Shown: piece after piece, positions 11,789-23,900 of the stretch
How positions within the stretch are numbered: the stretch's first letter is position 1
Layout: the number at the start of each line of letters is the position of its first letter
Program-made: the position numbers and the translations under genes
The notes under the pieces: model-generated
Database searches by the model: none
Told to the model about the DNA's origin: nothing
What the model saw: only the letters and a program-made list of their open reading frames with translations
DNA from: Pseudorasbora parva
Lineage: Eukaryota; Chordata; Actinopteri; Cypriniformes; Gobionidae
Length of the DNA stretch: 64,000 nt
Direction of reading: 5' to 3'
Assembly: GCF_024679245.1 (NCBI RefSeq)
Contig: NC_090173.1
Span: 8,280,428-8,344,427 of the forward strand

Positions 11789-12066
11789 AGCTACACTGTG
11801 TGATATTTTCCCCCATCTAGCGGTGTAAAGATTAATGACCATCCAGTGAATAATAGTTTCTGTTCCTCTCAATTCTGATTTCGTTTTAACTCCTACGGTG
11901 GCCGATTTAGTCCAAGATTAACACGCAATCCCCCTCTTCACATTCGACACGGTGCCATCGAGTGTTAAAACGTGAAAGCCGAATCTTGAATTTACGGGTA
12001 TGTCCCTATGGCTAATGTACTTTAGGATGGAGGAGCAACATGGCGACCAGCATCCGAACCCCTTAC

Positions 12067-12448
12067 TGTCACATGTCTGTCCTGTCTTGTGTGCACATGT
12101 GGGTTTTGTTATGTTGAGCATGTGCTCGTATAATTGTCAGATCCCTCCCCCTTGTTTTCTGATTAGTGTTTATTGGCCCCATCTGTGTTCCCTTATTCCC
12201 CTCTTGATTTCTTCCCTTTATAGCTCCTTGTGTTTGTCAGTCTGTTGTTGGATCCTTGTGTGTAATGTCTGCGTCTTCCGTCCTCCCCGTGATTCTGTTG
12301 GTTTGTTTAAGTTTGTATTTTTATTATTCTATTATGTGTTTTCCCCCTCGTGGGTTGTTGTTTTGAGTTTATGTTTTATTTTGTAAATAAATTATCATTC
12401 TCCTGCACATGAGTCCTCGCACCATTTTCCCTTGTCTGTGACGTGACA
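12067..12448 (+). repeat. 5' LTR of pol-less element, copy 1
   Basis: 382 bp, TG...CA ends. It contains CCCTTTATAGC (possible TATA) and AATAAA at 12386-12391, so promoter and poly(A) signals are both present. Confidence 0.85.
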
Positions 12449-12522
12449 GAAGGATCCAACCATAGAGGATTCAGCAAAAGGATTTTTTGTTTTTGTTTTG
12501 TTTGTTGTTTGCTCTTTGGACT

Positions 12523-13926
12523 ATGGAGCTAACCAGGCGCGTACAGGTGATGCAGCAGGTGAACTCTAAATACATCCGCCAACAGGGGGCGGGTGTAAGA
12601 GAGTTCGCCTGCCAATTCCTTATTAAGGTGCATCACCTGTACCTCAATGAGACAGAGAAGGCAGAGGTGTTTAACCTCTGCCTGGACATGCCTCTCAGCC
12701 TCATGGAGGTTGAGAGAATGGGAACCCCGGACTTTTGGGAGTTTGTGGAACAGCTGGACTCCACTCCCTCTAGGACCAGGGGCTGGACAACTCCGATGGT
12801 TCTTGTTCCGGTGGTCCCAGTACCAGTGGATCGCATGCCGGTGGTTCCAGCGCCGGTGGTCCCTGTGCCGGTGGACCGTATTCCGGGGGTCCAAGTTCCA
12901 GTGGCCCAAGCTCCGGTGGTCTCTAAGAGGAGGAGGAAAAGGAAGGCTCCCTCCGTGCCTGTTCTTGTGGTCCCAGTTCCAGTGGTCCCTGTGCCGGTGG
13001 TCCCTATGCCGGTGGTCCCAGTACCGGCGGATCGTGTTCCGGTGGTCCCAATGCTGGCGGATCATGTTCCGGGTGTCCCTGTGCCGGTGGATCGTGTTCC
13101 GGTGGTCCCTGTGCCGGTGGATCGTGTTCCGGTGGTCCCTGTGCCGGTGGATCGTGTTCCGGTGGTCCCTGTGCCGGTGGATCGTGTTCCGGTGGTCCCT
13201 GTGCCAGTGGATCGTGTTCCGGTGGTCTCTATTCCGGTGGATCGTGTTCCGGAGGTCCCTGTACCGGTGGATCGTGTTCCGGTGGTCCCGATGCTGGTGG
13301 TCTCTGTTCCGGTGGATAGTGTTCCGGTGGTCCCTGTTCCGGTGGTCCCTGTGCTGGTGGATCGCATTCCGGTGGACGCCGCTGGGCCGGAGATGCCTCC
13401 CAGGCGTCCAGCTCTCGCCGCGCCTCCCAGGCGTCCAGCTCTCGCCGCGCCTCCCAGGCGTCCAGCTCTCACCGCGCCTCCCAGGCGTCCAGCTCTCACC
13501 GCGCCTCCCAGGCGTCCAGCTCTCACCGCGCCTCCCAGGCGTCCAGCTCTGCTCGCGCCTCCCTGGCGTCCTGCTCTCCCTGCACCGCTGAGGCGTCCTG
13601 CTCTGAGTGCGCCACCCCGGCGCCCTGCCCTGCCCGCTCAAAACCAGCACCCTGCTCTGACCCCGCCGCCCTGGGTGCCTGAACTTTGTGGGCCACCAGG
13701 GCCTCCGGAACTTTTTGATTTCCTTGTTCCTCCCTTGTTTACCCCTCCCTTGTCTGTTCCTTCCTTGTCTGTTTCCCCTGTCCCTACCGTCCCGCCCTGG
13801 TCAGTCCCTCCCGTCCCGCCCTGGTCCGTCCCTCCCGTCCCGCCCTGGTCCGTCCCTCCCTGGTCTGTTTCTCCCATCCCTGTCCCTAGTGGAGCGTCTG
13901 GTAGCCGCTCCTTAAGGAGGGGGTAA
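12523..13926 (+). CDS. repetitive proline/valine-rich protein of the LTR element, copy 1
   Basis: This 467-residue frame starts at the ATG giving MELTRRVQVMQQVNSKYI, the start shared with copy 2. It ends with a TAA that directly abuts the 3' LTR. The N-terminal ~85 residues are non-repetitive and acidic (with [20 protein letters not shown] and [11 protein letters not shown]) and could be a gag-like remnant. Then come about 20 decapeptide repeats of the [10 protein letters not shown] type (30-nt units), about ten PPRRPALTA nonapeptides (27-nt units), and a tail of VPPVPPWS repeats. No catalytic motif, zinc knuckle or membrane segment is seen. Copy 2 keeps the same order of parts and an open frame despite a different repeat number. 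The family is not recognised; function is unknown. Confidence 0.6.
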   Translation: MELTRRVQVMQQVNSKYIRQQGAGVREFACQFLIKVHHLYLNETEKAEVFNLCLDMPLSLMEVERMGTPDFWEFVEQLDSTPSRTRGWTTPMVLVPVVPVPVDRMPVVPAPVVPVPVDRIPGVQVPVAQAPVVSKRRRKRKAPSVPVLVVPVPVVPVPVVPMPVVPVPADRVPVVPMLADHVPGVPVPVDRVPVVPVPVDRVPVVPVPVDRVPVVPVPVDRVPVVPVPVDRVPVVSIPVDRVPEVPVPVDRVPVVPMLVVSVPVDSVPVVPVPVVPVLVDRIPVDAAGPEMPPRRPALAAPPRRPALAAPPRRPALTAPPRRPALTAPPRRPALTAPPRRPALLAPPWRPALPAPLRRPALSAPPRRPALPAQNQHPALTPPPWVPELCGPPGPPELFDFLVPPLFTPPLSVPSLSVSPVPTVPPWSVPPVPPWSVPPVPPWSVPPWSVSPIPVPSGASGSRSLRRG

Positions 13927-14306
13927 TGTCACATGTCTGTCCTGTCTTGTGTAAACATGTGGATTTTGTTATGTTGAGCATGTGCTCGTATAATTGTCAG
14001 ATCCCTCCCCCTTGTTTTCTGATTAGTGTTTATTGGCCCCATCTGTGTTCCCTTATTCCCCTCTTGATTTCTTCCCTTTATAGCTCCTTGTGTTTGTCAG
14101 TCTGTTGTTGGATCCTTGTGTGTAATGTCTGCATCTTCCGTCCTTCCCGTGATTCTGTTGGTTTGTTTAAGTTTGTATTTTTATTATTCTATTATGTGTT
14201 TTCCCCCTCGTGGGTTGTTGTTTTGAGTTTGTTTTATTTTGTAAATAAATTATCATTCTCCTGCACATGAGTCCTCGCACCATTTTCCCTTTTCTGTGAC
14301 GTGACA
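13927..14306 (+). repeat. 3' LTR of pol-less element, copy 1
   Basis: 380 bp, near-identical to 12067-12448 with a handful of substitutions and one 2-bp gap. Confidence 0.85.
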
Positions 14307-14712
14307 CTCACCCGTATGTATTTTCAATGGTATATTATAAAATTACGAGAATACTTTATTACTTTAAAGAAGTATACAAGAGCACATATATTTTTTTTTA
14401 AAGTACTAAGTGTTTTTAGCTAAGAATAAACAAAAAAAGGTACACAGTGTAGCTTTAAATGGATTTGATTCCAGTGTGTACTGGTTCCTACAATTAATAT
14501 TATGTTCGCTGGATAATCAAGTTAATGGTATACTGCAAGATGACTGTAACATGTCAGCAAAAGGCAAATTCATAAGCTGTGCCTTTATTTATAAAGATAA
14601 CTGTATTGTAGCATATTTGAAGCACACTATAATGATGGCATTAGTACACTTGAAGCTTACTTGGATTCCCATTGCAATGTGTTTTAAAATCACTAGAAGT
14701 TTTTTATCAGTT

Positions 14713-14926
14713 AGCGTGACCATACTTTGATTACCAAAACCAGGACACTCGGCCCAGCAATGAGATACTTTTAGATTGACATAGTGCCGGTCAATATAAT
14801 GGCCCGCTGAAAAATAATGGAAACCAAGAACATTTTCATCACTTTATATAAAATAACCAGGATGGCCAGGACAGGACTTGAAAACAGGACGTGTCCAGGG
14901 AAAACAGAGCGTTTGGTCACCCTACT
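14713..14926. mobile_element. short inverted-end element
   Basis: Starts TAGCGTGACCATAC with CCAGGACAC soon after, and ends GTGTCCAGGG...TTTGGTCACCCTA, an imperfect inverted pair. About 210 bp, with no coding capacity. A small non-autonomous DNA element is the likely explanation. Confidence 0.45.
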
Positions 14927-14929
14927 ATC

Positions 14930-16249
14930 ATTATAATATTAATGTGTGTTCAACACTCTTACAATGTCATTTATACATTTGAAGTTTATGCTGAGTGAAT
15001 TCTACATTTATACAAGGGTATATTTAAATTGTACTTAAGTATACTTTGAATAGTTCCACTTCAGGACAAATAAGTATATTTAATGCAACTTTAGTTGAAC
15101 TTAAGCACTTCTTTTGTACAACTAAAATGCATTTAGTACATAATTAGTTGTTCCAGTTTAACAAACTTTAAGTATAACAATTTATAGTGTGCCACAAATA
15201 CATTTAGTTATACTAAAGTACATATGATTAAGTTGTGCTTAAGTAAGCTATTTTTTTTTTCACTTGGGAACATGTGTAGAATTATGAGTTAGCACATGTT
15301 AGGAGATTTTAAGATAAGTGCAGTGTCATGAGTGCAATGAGTGGCGTGCGATACTGTGCACTTGTTCAGTTTTACTTTTTTTGTTCTTCCCCTTGTCAGT
15401 GTTTTTAGATTGCATGGCTGATTTAGATGTTTAGCTTTATCTATAGTAAATTCTCTAATTCAAATGAGCCGCAAATCTTATCACACTTTTGGATCTTGCT
15501 GCTAGAAATTAGAAATCCTTTTAAACTCGTTATAAAACCGATCACATTTTATCGTTCATTGTTTGGATTCATTTTTACAGATAAATAATCTATAATGGTA
15601 ATTGTTTTACTTGTGAACGTATTTCTACACTTTATACTAATGTTGTATTGAACCAAGCATGGGAATGAATAAAATTATAACAATGTTGACTATTGAACTG
15701 AACAATGTTGTTTGACTAGACAAATAAGCACGGCTTACGTCAGAGGACTCTTTTTATTTATTCCATTCTTTATATCAATAAAATAAAAACACAGTTTTGC
15801 ACACTTACACATAAACATTTATGTGTATTACACAGCATGTGTAAATCAAAATTTTTCTTTTACAATTTCTTTTTCAGAAATAAAATGTTATTTAATAATA
15901 TATACTATTATTTGCAATACATTAGATGATTTATCGCATTAAATATGTAGAAATTAACAGTACCTTGAATAAAAAAAGCTCTAAAAGTTTTGACACATAC
16001 AACATTTTTGGAAAATTTTGGGATTGTTACTGCCTTGTATTGTAAAAAAATCTGAATCATATATGAATATGAAAAACTGGTTTAAGATGTTTAGAGATAA
16101 CATGGCTTCATCAGTCCACCCACTCGTATTAATGCTGGCTGATGAGATTGTGAGAGCTTCAGTTGAGCATCGCTGAACTCTGAATCTCCCTAAGTTTGCT
16201 CTGCAGCAGCATTTCACCCCAGGTAAAATAATTTCTATTCATTTTATCT
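14930..16249. other. AT-rich spacer with AAGTATACTT-like repeats
   Basis: 15000-15260 is rich in AAGTATA and TACTTAAG motifs also seen near 16500-16600 and 30330-30480, probably a dispersed repeat. The minus-strand frame at 15981-16217 has no recognised domain. Confidence 0.4.
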
Positions 16250-16292
16250 AATTGGGCTCAAATCACTCATGAAGAGTGATTTGAGCCCAATT
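16250..16292. repeat. perfect 19-bp hairpin
   Basis: Arms 16250-16268 and 16274-16292 (AATTGGGCTCAAATCACTC and its exact complement) around a 5-nt loop. Confidence 0.9.
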
Positions 16293-16298
16293 AAATAT

Positions 16299-16373
16299 AA
16301 AATTACTCTTTTACAAAGCTATTTCAGTCAACCAACGCGGTTGACTTAAATAACTTTGTAAAAGAGTAATTTT
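16299..16373. repeat. 35-bp near-perfect hairpin
   Basis: Arms 16299-16333 and 16339-16373 pair over 35 positions with two mismatches, around the 5-nt loop AACGC. It starts seven bases after the previous hairpin ends. Confidence 0.9.
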
Positions 16374-17229
16374 ACATAAATATCTCAAAATGTTATCACT
16401 TAAGTTTCTTTTACAAATAACCATAAACAAAACAATAAGATCTAGCAAAACAATTAAAAGAAGCATATTTCATACCCATATGTATATAAAAAAGTAAACC
16501 TCAAGTTAATTTTATTAAACTGAATAAAGTTTAAGTACATTTTTTTAGTATACTTTATGTAGTAAGTATAGGCTAATAATGTAAATGTACTAGTAGTAAA
16601 CATCCCAGCTAACAGATTTTTGTTATAAGAAGTACGTTCTCCAAATATTCAGTGTTGGTTCTGGGAACAAAAAATATGTCCAGTTTCTTGATGTTACAAG
16701 AGCGTGTTTTAAAAAATATGAAGTTCCTCAAACATTCTTTAAAAAATAATAATAATAATTAGCGCATGAAAAGCCATCATGTGAAATTCTTCTTTCGGAT
16801 GAATACAATCCGAGTTATATTAACCCCTTAACTGTTACTGTTTCCTAGCCAGCACAGCCATGTATGACTCTTGGTGTCTTATCTGAGTTTGTGGGTTTTT
16901 TAATAGCGTTTATCAAAATAAATAATTTGTAGCAACGAAACCCTTAAGCAAAATATTATCAGGTGATAATGTTTTCATCATCATAAAGAATGATGTTTGA
17001 CTAAACTTTTCACTGACTAAAACTGGTTATTTGTTTTAAATAAATGTTCACCAACAATACTTTCTTAGCAATAATTTGATATTCTGAATTGTATTCTGTT
17101 TTTTAATTTTTTTTATTTAGAATCAGCGTATGAATCTCAACAATGGTGACATACTTAATGAGTTTTATACTGTGGTGGCTCCCAGAATTGCGGTCACATG
17201 TCACATATGATATTCATATGATGATTCTT

Positions 17230-17230
<1 letters not shown>
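16374..17230. other. AT-rich spacer
   Basis: No gene or RNA recognised. Confidence 0.4.

Positions 17231-17296
<66 letters not shown>
17231..17296 (+). repeat. (GT)n microsatellite
   Basis: 33 uninterrupted dinucleotide units. Confidence 0.97.
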
Positions 17297-17298
<2 letters not shown>

Positions 17299-18394
17299 TC
17301 TTACAATGTATTTAAAAATCAAAATTTCAATGTTTGGGTATGTGGCAAAATTACTGACAAATATAATCTATTAATAACAAATAACCACTTTTAGTCACTA
17401 ATGATATTAGTACATTTTTATTGTTATATTAGAACATCATTTTTATTTATGGTGAGGGAAAAGTTGCAAAAGAGGCCATAAACAAAGATGGCCAAGTGCT
17501 ATAAAAAGTTAGACTTAAAGTTTGATGGAAAGATCACAAATTTAAAAAAAAACTTCATGAAGTGATTTGCGTAAGATTGTTCCAAACTATGTGAAAGTTC
17601 ATACATTGAGACACTAAGATATCAACACTCATCATACAAACCCTAAAACATGGTGACAATAAAAACATTTCAGCTGCATAACTTATTCATACTGCAATGC
17701 ATACTGGGACCCATGCATGTGTTTTGTATGCTGGCATTAAGCATTTCACCACTGTTGTGTTTCATATGACAAATGTTGATGTCTATGAGTGTACAAATGA
17801 TACACTTCAAAAAAGTGCACAAAACCAGTTTGAAACAGAAAGTTAACAATGACAGTGTTTTTATACATTCACAGACATCAACATTTAGCATCTGAAATGC
17901 AACAATGGTGTTACAATGATCTTTATCACATCAGCAGAGATTAATGCTTTTCAAAAGTGCTTCAATTGCATAAGTTAACACTGCAGACAAAGCAGTTGTT
18001 TAAACCACTCTAATGCAGTCATTTGACCACTAATACAGACATGCTTTATCAATGCAGAAATGGTTTCTGAATAAGAAACAACTTAACCAAATTCAAGGGT
18101 CACAAGCCCAACCAAAACAAACACTAATCGCCATCATGGTGACCTCAAACTAAACATTTTCAACATCTAAACCTTGGTTAATACAATTTTATATGTACTT
18201 TCATCATTTCAAATGTTCATATTAAATGCAATTAGTTGAACTTTTGAGTATTTTTTTTAAACCACTTAAGTGGGACTTTAATTCAGTCCCATTAATTTCT
18301 TCTTGTATCTTTAAGATATAGTTCAAGTGCACTGCTCAATGTACTGACAAGCAATTGATGTGAACTAAATATACTTTAATGTTAAAATTCACTT
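17297..18394. other. spacer, nothing recognised
   Basis: A partly palindromic stretch occurs at 17860-17890 but no coding or RNA feature was identified. Confidence 0.4.
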
Positions 18395-18858
18395 AAAGGG
18401 TTAGTTCACACACAAAAAAGAAATGTATGTCATTAACTCCTCCCCCTAATGTCGTTCCACACCCGTAAGACCTCCGTTCATCTTCAGACACAGTTTAAGA
18501 TATTTTATATTTAGTCCAAGAGCGTATGCACACTATACTGTCCATGTCCAGAAAGGGAATAAAAACATCATCACAGTAGTCCATATGAGACATCAGTGGG
18601 TTAATTAGAGTCTCTTGAAGCATCGGAAATACATTTGGGTCCAAAAATAACAAAAACTACGAATTTATTCAGCATTGTCTTCTCTTCTGCCTTTGTTTTC
18701 AAACCTCAAATAAAGATTCCAATAGTCACGAATCAGCCGATTGAACAACCAAACTGCCAAATTGAACGCATGTCAAACTGCCAAACTGCTGAAATCACGT
18801 GACATTGGCGATCTGAATCATGAATCAATACATGACCGTTTGAAACTTTATTTGAGGT
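18395..18858 (+). repeat. interspersed repeat, same family as 2835-3700
   Basis: Shares AAAGGGTTAGTTCAC, CTAATGTCGTTCCACACCC, AGTTTAAGATATTTTATATT and a tract ending in TTTATTTGAGGTTT with the earlier palindromic copies. It runs straight into the DIRS remnant. Confidence 0.65.
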
Positions 18859-18867
18859 TTGCATTTC

Positions 18868-20110
18868 TCACAAGTTTACCTTCAGAATGAGAAACTTTGG
18901 TTCGAAGATTGGTTTGCAGTGATTGATCTGAAGGACGTGTACTTTCATGTCTCCATTCTCCTAAGACACGGACAGTTCTATGCTTTGCGTTCATGGGGAG
19001 GGCATATCAGTACAAAGTCCTGCCCTTCACGCTGTCCCTGTCGCCTTGCCTACACGGAGGCAGCCATTGTTCCAATCAGAGAACGCAGCGTTCGGATTCT
19101 CACCTACCTCGATGACTGGCTCATACTGGCCCAGTCACGGGAGGAGTTGTGCAAAAACAGGGACCTGGTGCTCTGTCACCTCAGCCTGTTGAGTCTTCGG
19201 GTCAACCGAGAGAAGAGCAAACTCTGTCGCACACAGAGGATCTCTTATCTCGGTATGGAGCTGGATTCGGTCAACCCGACAGCGCACCTCACAGAGGAGA
19301 GAGTCCATTCAGTGCTGAACTGCTTGAATACGTTCAAAGGCAGGACAGCGGTCCCACTGAAATGTTTTCAGAGGCTCCTGGGGCATATGGTATCTGAGGC
19401 CGCGGTAACGGCGCTCGGATTGCTGGATATGAGACTGCTTCAGTACTGGTTTCACAGCCAAGTCCCGAGATGGGTGTGGCAGAGCAGACGTGGCAGGTAC
19501 TTGCTCCCAGTTAGCCCGTATTGTTGCCAAACCTTCAACCTGTGGTTGGACCCTTTATTTCTACCGGCGGGAGTCCCCTTAGAACAGGTGTCGAGGCATG
19601 ATGTGGTCTTCATGGATGCCTCATCCGGCTGGGGCCCACGTACAACGGGCATGCAGTTTTCGCGTTTGTGAATGGGACCCCAACTTCATTGGCATATCAA
19701 ATGCCTAGAGTTACTGGCAGTACATCTTGCTCTGGGCCGCCTCAAAAAGCCCGCTACAGAGCAGGCGCGACCTGATATGCATGGACAGCACTGTGGCTGT
19801 TACTCTGACTCCTCCGCCATCTCTTCCTTTGGAGTCAGAAGCATCTGAGGTCGTTTCACGCCATTCACTTCCCAGGTGCGCTCAACCTAACAGCCGACGA
19901 ACTCTCATGGCAGCCGACACCTCCAGGAAAGTGGCAACTCCATCCCCAGATGGTCCAGTGGATATGGGGCTTTTTCAGAGCGGCACAGGTAGACCTGTTT
20001 GCCTCTCCAGAGTCGACCCATTGCCAGTAGTACTATTCCCTTCACACAAATATGCGTTTCCCCCAATGAACCTTCTCGCACAGACACTGTGCAAAGTCAG
20101 GTGCAATATT
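18868..20110 (+). pseudogene. decayed DIRS-type retrotransposon: reverse transcriptase and RNase H
   Basis: The frame at 18859-19671 contains the reverse transcriptase core: VIDLKDVYFHV (first catalytic Asp region), then YLDDWLILAQS, the YxDD-type box with the DW typical of DIRS elements, and MDASSGWG leading into RNase H. Downstream, frames switch several times, but CMDSTVAV (RNase H) and YAFPPMNLLAQTLCKVR still read as DIRS. Frameshifts, internal loss and absent gag, methyltransferase and tyrosine recombinase parts show it is dead. It abuts a short repeat at its 5' side and lies 350 bp before the satellite array. Confidence 0.8.
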
Positions 20111-20143
20111 TTTTGCACTCTTCAAGATTGTTTTTCCCCCTAA

Positions 20144-20456
20144 AGGATCTGACTTTTTCTTGAAAAAAGAGACAACTAAAAAAAGGCACCTAAAAACATA
20201 AGGAAAATACTTTTTGAATTGTTTGGGGAGACATATATTTTATTTTTCATAACAAACAGCCCTGATTGTATTTTCTGTTACATTTATTGTACATTTGCAA
20301 CTGATCGTTTCAGTGGACTGTATTGAAACAATATTTTTTTTTTTCTTCACAAGTAGTAGTAGAATTGCTGTCTCAAATCTGCTTATGAACTTAGATATTA
20401 TGTGTCATGTTACTGTGCCCAATTGACCTGATCTATTTTTAACTCCCCATTTTTAA
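20144..20456. other. AT-rich spacer before the array
   Basis: Nothing recognised. Confidence 0.4.
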
Positions 20457-20984
20457 CGTGTAATGCTGACTGCCCCACGTCTGGCACATGTGTAATGCTG
20501 ATCTGGTCCACATCTGGCACGTGTAGTGCTGATCTGGTCTACATCTGGCACATGTGTAATGCTGATCTGGCCCACATCTGGGACGTGTAATGCTGATCTG
20601 GGTACACATCTGGCACGTGTGTAATGGCGATCTGGTTCACATCTGGCACATGTGAAATGGTGATCTGGCCCACATCTGGCACATGTGTGATGCTAATCTG
20701 GTTCCACATCTGGCACGTGTAATGCTGAAATGGTCCACATTTGGCATGTGTAATGCTGATCTGCCCCACATCTGGCACATGTGTAATTCTGATCTGGTCC
20801 ACATCTGGCACGCGTAATGCTGATCTGTTCCACATTTGACACATGTGTAATGCATATCTGGTCCACATCTGGCACATGTGTAATGCTGATCTGGTCCACA
20901 TCTGGCACATGTGTAATGCTGATCTGGTCCCCACCTGGCACGTGTGTAATGCTGATCTGGCCCACATCTGGCACATGTGTAATG

Positions 20985-23900
20985 CTGATCTGGTCCACAT
21001 CTGGCACGTGTAATGCTGATCTGGTCCATGTCTGGGACATGTGTAATGCTGATCTGGTCCACATCTGGCATGTGTAATGCTGATCTGGTCTACATCTGTC
21101 ACATGTGTAATGCTGATCTGCCCCATGTCTGGCACATGTGTAATGCAAATCTAGTCCACATCTGGCACATGTGTGATGCTGATCTGGTCTACATCTGTCA
21201 CATGTGTAATCCTGATCTGGCCCACATCTGGCACATGTGTAATGCTGATCTGGGTACACATCTGACACATGTAATGCTGATCTGGTCCACATCTGGCACA
21301 TGTGTAATGCTGATCTGGTCCACATCTGGCACATAAGTAATGCTGATATGGTAAACATCTGGCACATGCTTAATGCTGATCTGGTCCACATCTGGAACGT
21401 GTGTAATGCTGCTCTGGCCCACATCTTGCACGTGTAATGCTGCTCTGGCCCACATCTGGTACGTGTGTAATGCTGATCTGGTTCCACATCTGGGACGTGT
21501 GTAATGGCGATCTGGTTCACATCTGGCACATGTGAAATGGTGATCTGGCCCACATCTGGGACATGTGTGATGCTGATCTGGTTCCACATCTGGCACGTGT
21601 AATGCTGAAATGGTCCACATTTGGCACGTGTAATGCTGATCTGCCCCACATCTGGCACATGTGTAATTCTGATCTGGTCCACATCTGGCACGCGTAATGC
21701 TGATCTGGTCCACATTTGACACATGTGTAATGCAAATCTGGTCCACATCTGGCACATGTGTAATGCTGATCTGGTCCACATCTGGCACATGTGTAATGCT
21801 GATCTGGTCCCCATCTGGCACGTGTGTAATGCTGATCTGGCCCACATCTGGCACATGTGTAATGCTGATCTGGTCCACATCTGGCACATGTAATGCTGAT
21901 CTGGTCCATGTCTGGGACATGTGTAATGCTGATCTGGTCCACATCTGGCATGTGTAATGCTGATCTGGTCTACATCCGTCACGTGTAATGCTGATCTGGT
22001 CCACATCTGACACATGTGTAATGCAAATCTGGTCCACATCTGGCACGTGTGATGCTGATCTGGTCTACATTTGTCACATGTGTAATGCTGATCTGGCCCA
22101 CATCTGGCACATGTGTAATGCTGATCTGGCCCAGATCTGGCACATGTGTAATCCTGATCTGGCCCACATCTGGCACATGTGTAATGCTGATCTGGGTACA
22201 CATCTGACACATGTAATGCTGATCTGGGTACACATCTGACACGTGAAATGCTGATCTGGTCCACATCTGGCACATAAGTAATGCTGATATGGTAAACATC
22301 TGGCACATGCTTAATGCTGATCTGGTCCACATCTGGCACGTGTGTAATGCTGCTCTGGCCCACATCTTGCACGTGTAATGCTGATCTGGTCCACATCTGG
22401 TACGTGTGTAATGCTGATCTGGTTCCACATCTGGCACGTGTGTAATGGCGATCTGGTTCACATCTGGCACATGTGAAATGGTGATCTGGCCCACATCTGG
22501 CACATGTGTGATGCTGATCTGGTTCCACATCTGGCACGCGTAATGCTGATCTGGTCCACATTTGACACATGTGTAATGCAAATCTGGTCCACATCTGGCA
22601 CATGTGTAATGCTGATCTGGTCCACATCTGGCACATGTGTAATGCTGATCTGGTCCACATTTGGCACGTGTAATGCTGATCTGCCCCACATCTGGCACAT
22701 GTGTAATTCTGATCTGGTCCACATCTGGCACGCGTAATGCTGATCTGGTCCACATTTGACACATGTGTAATGCAAATCTGGTCCACATCTGGCACATGTG
22801 TAATGCTGATCTGGTCCACATCTGGCACATGTGTAGTGCTGATCTGGTCCCCATCTGGCACGTGTGTAATGCTGATCTGGCCCACATCTGGCACATGTGT
22901 AATGCTGATCTGGTCCACATCTGGCATGTGTAATGCTGATCTGGTCTACATCCGTCACATGTGTAATGCTGATCTGGTCCACATCTGACACATGTGTAAT
23001 GCAAATCTGGTCCACATCTGGCACGTGTGATGCTGATCTGGTCTACATTTGTCACATGTGTAATGCTGATCTGGCCCACATCTGGCACATGTGCAATGCT
23101 GATCTGGCCCACATCTGGCACATGTGTAATCCTGATCTGGCCCACATCTGGCACATGTGTAATGCTGATCTGGGTACACATCTGACACATGTAATGCTGA
23201 TCTGGTCCACATCTGGCACATGTGTAATGCTGATCTGGTCCACATCTGGCACATAAGTAATGCTGATATGGTAAACATCTGGCACATGCTTAATGCTGAT
23301 CTGGTCCACATCTGGCACGTGTGTAATGCTGCTCTGGCCCACATCTTGCACATGTAATGCTGATCTAGTCCATATCTGGTACATGTGTAATGCTGATCTG
23401 GTTCCACATCTGACACATGTGTAATGCAAATCTGGTCCACATCTGGCATGTGTAATGCTGATCTGGTCTACATCTGTCACATGTGTAATGCTGATCTGGT
23501 CCACATCTGACACATGTGTAATGCAAATCTGGTCCACATCTGGCAGATGTGTAATGCTGATCTGGCCCACATCTGGCACGTGTAATGCTGATCTGGTCCA
23601 CATCTGGCACGTGTAATGCTGATCTGCCCCATGTCTGGAACATGTGTAATGCTGATCTGGTCCACATCTGGCACGTGTAGTGCTGATCTGGTCTACATCT
23701 GGCACATGTGTAATGCTGATCTGGCCCACATCTGGCACGTGTAATGCTGATCTGGGTACACATCTGGCACGTGTAGTGCTGATCTGGTCTACATCTGGCA
23801 CATGTGTAATGCAAATCTGGTCCACATCTGGCACGTGTAATGCTGATCTGGTCCACATCTGGCGCGTGTGTAATGCTGATCTGGTCCACATCTGGTACAT

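Larger units (their letters stand above)
12067..14306 (+). mobile_element. pol-less LTR element encoding a proline-rich repeat protein (copy 1)
   Basis: Two direct LTRs of about 380 bp flank an internal region of 1.5 kb holding one long frame and no protease, reverse transcriptase, RNase H or integrase. LTRs begin TGTCACATG and end GACGTGACA. The flanking 5-mers CTTAC and CTCAC differ by one base, consistent with an old target duplication. A purine-rich tract (AAGGAGGGGG) lies just before the 3' LTR. The LTRs differ at several sites and by a 2-bp indel, so this is older than copy 2 at 45898-48762. No primer site starting with TGG is evident just after the 5' LTR. Confidence 0.8.
11789..14454. 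mobile_element. TTAA-flanked DNA element interrupted by an LTR element
   Basis: AGCTACACTGTGT at 11789 is inverted as ACACAGTGTAGCT ending at 14454, and both ends abut TTAA (11785-11788 and 14455-14458), the target duplication used by piggyBac-type elements. Without the inserted LTR element (12067-14306) it would be about 430 bp, so it is a short non-autonomous element. Family assignment is inferred from the TTAA only. Confidence 0.6.

Noticed and set aside
12529..13650. 373-codon minus-strand frame (His/Arg-rich) in the LTR element
   Set aside because: Antisense shadow of the 30-nt and 27-nt repeats; it does not begin or end at element landmarks, unlike the sense frame.
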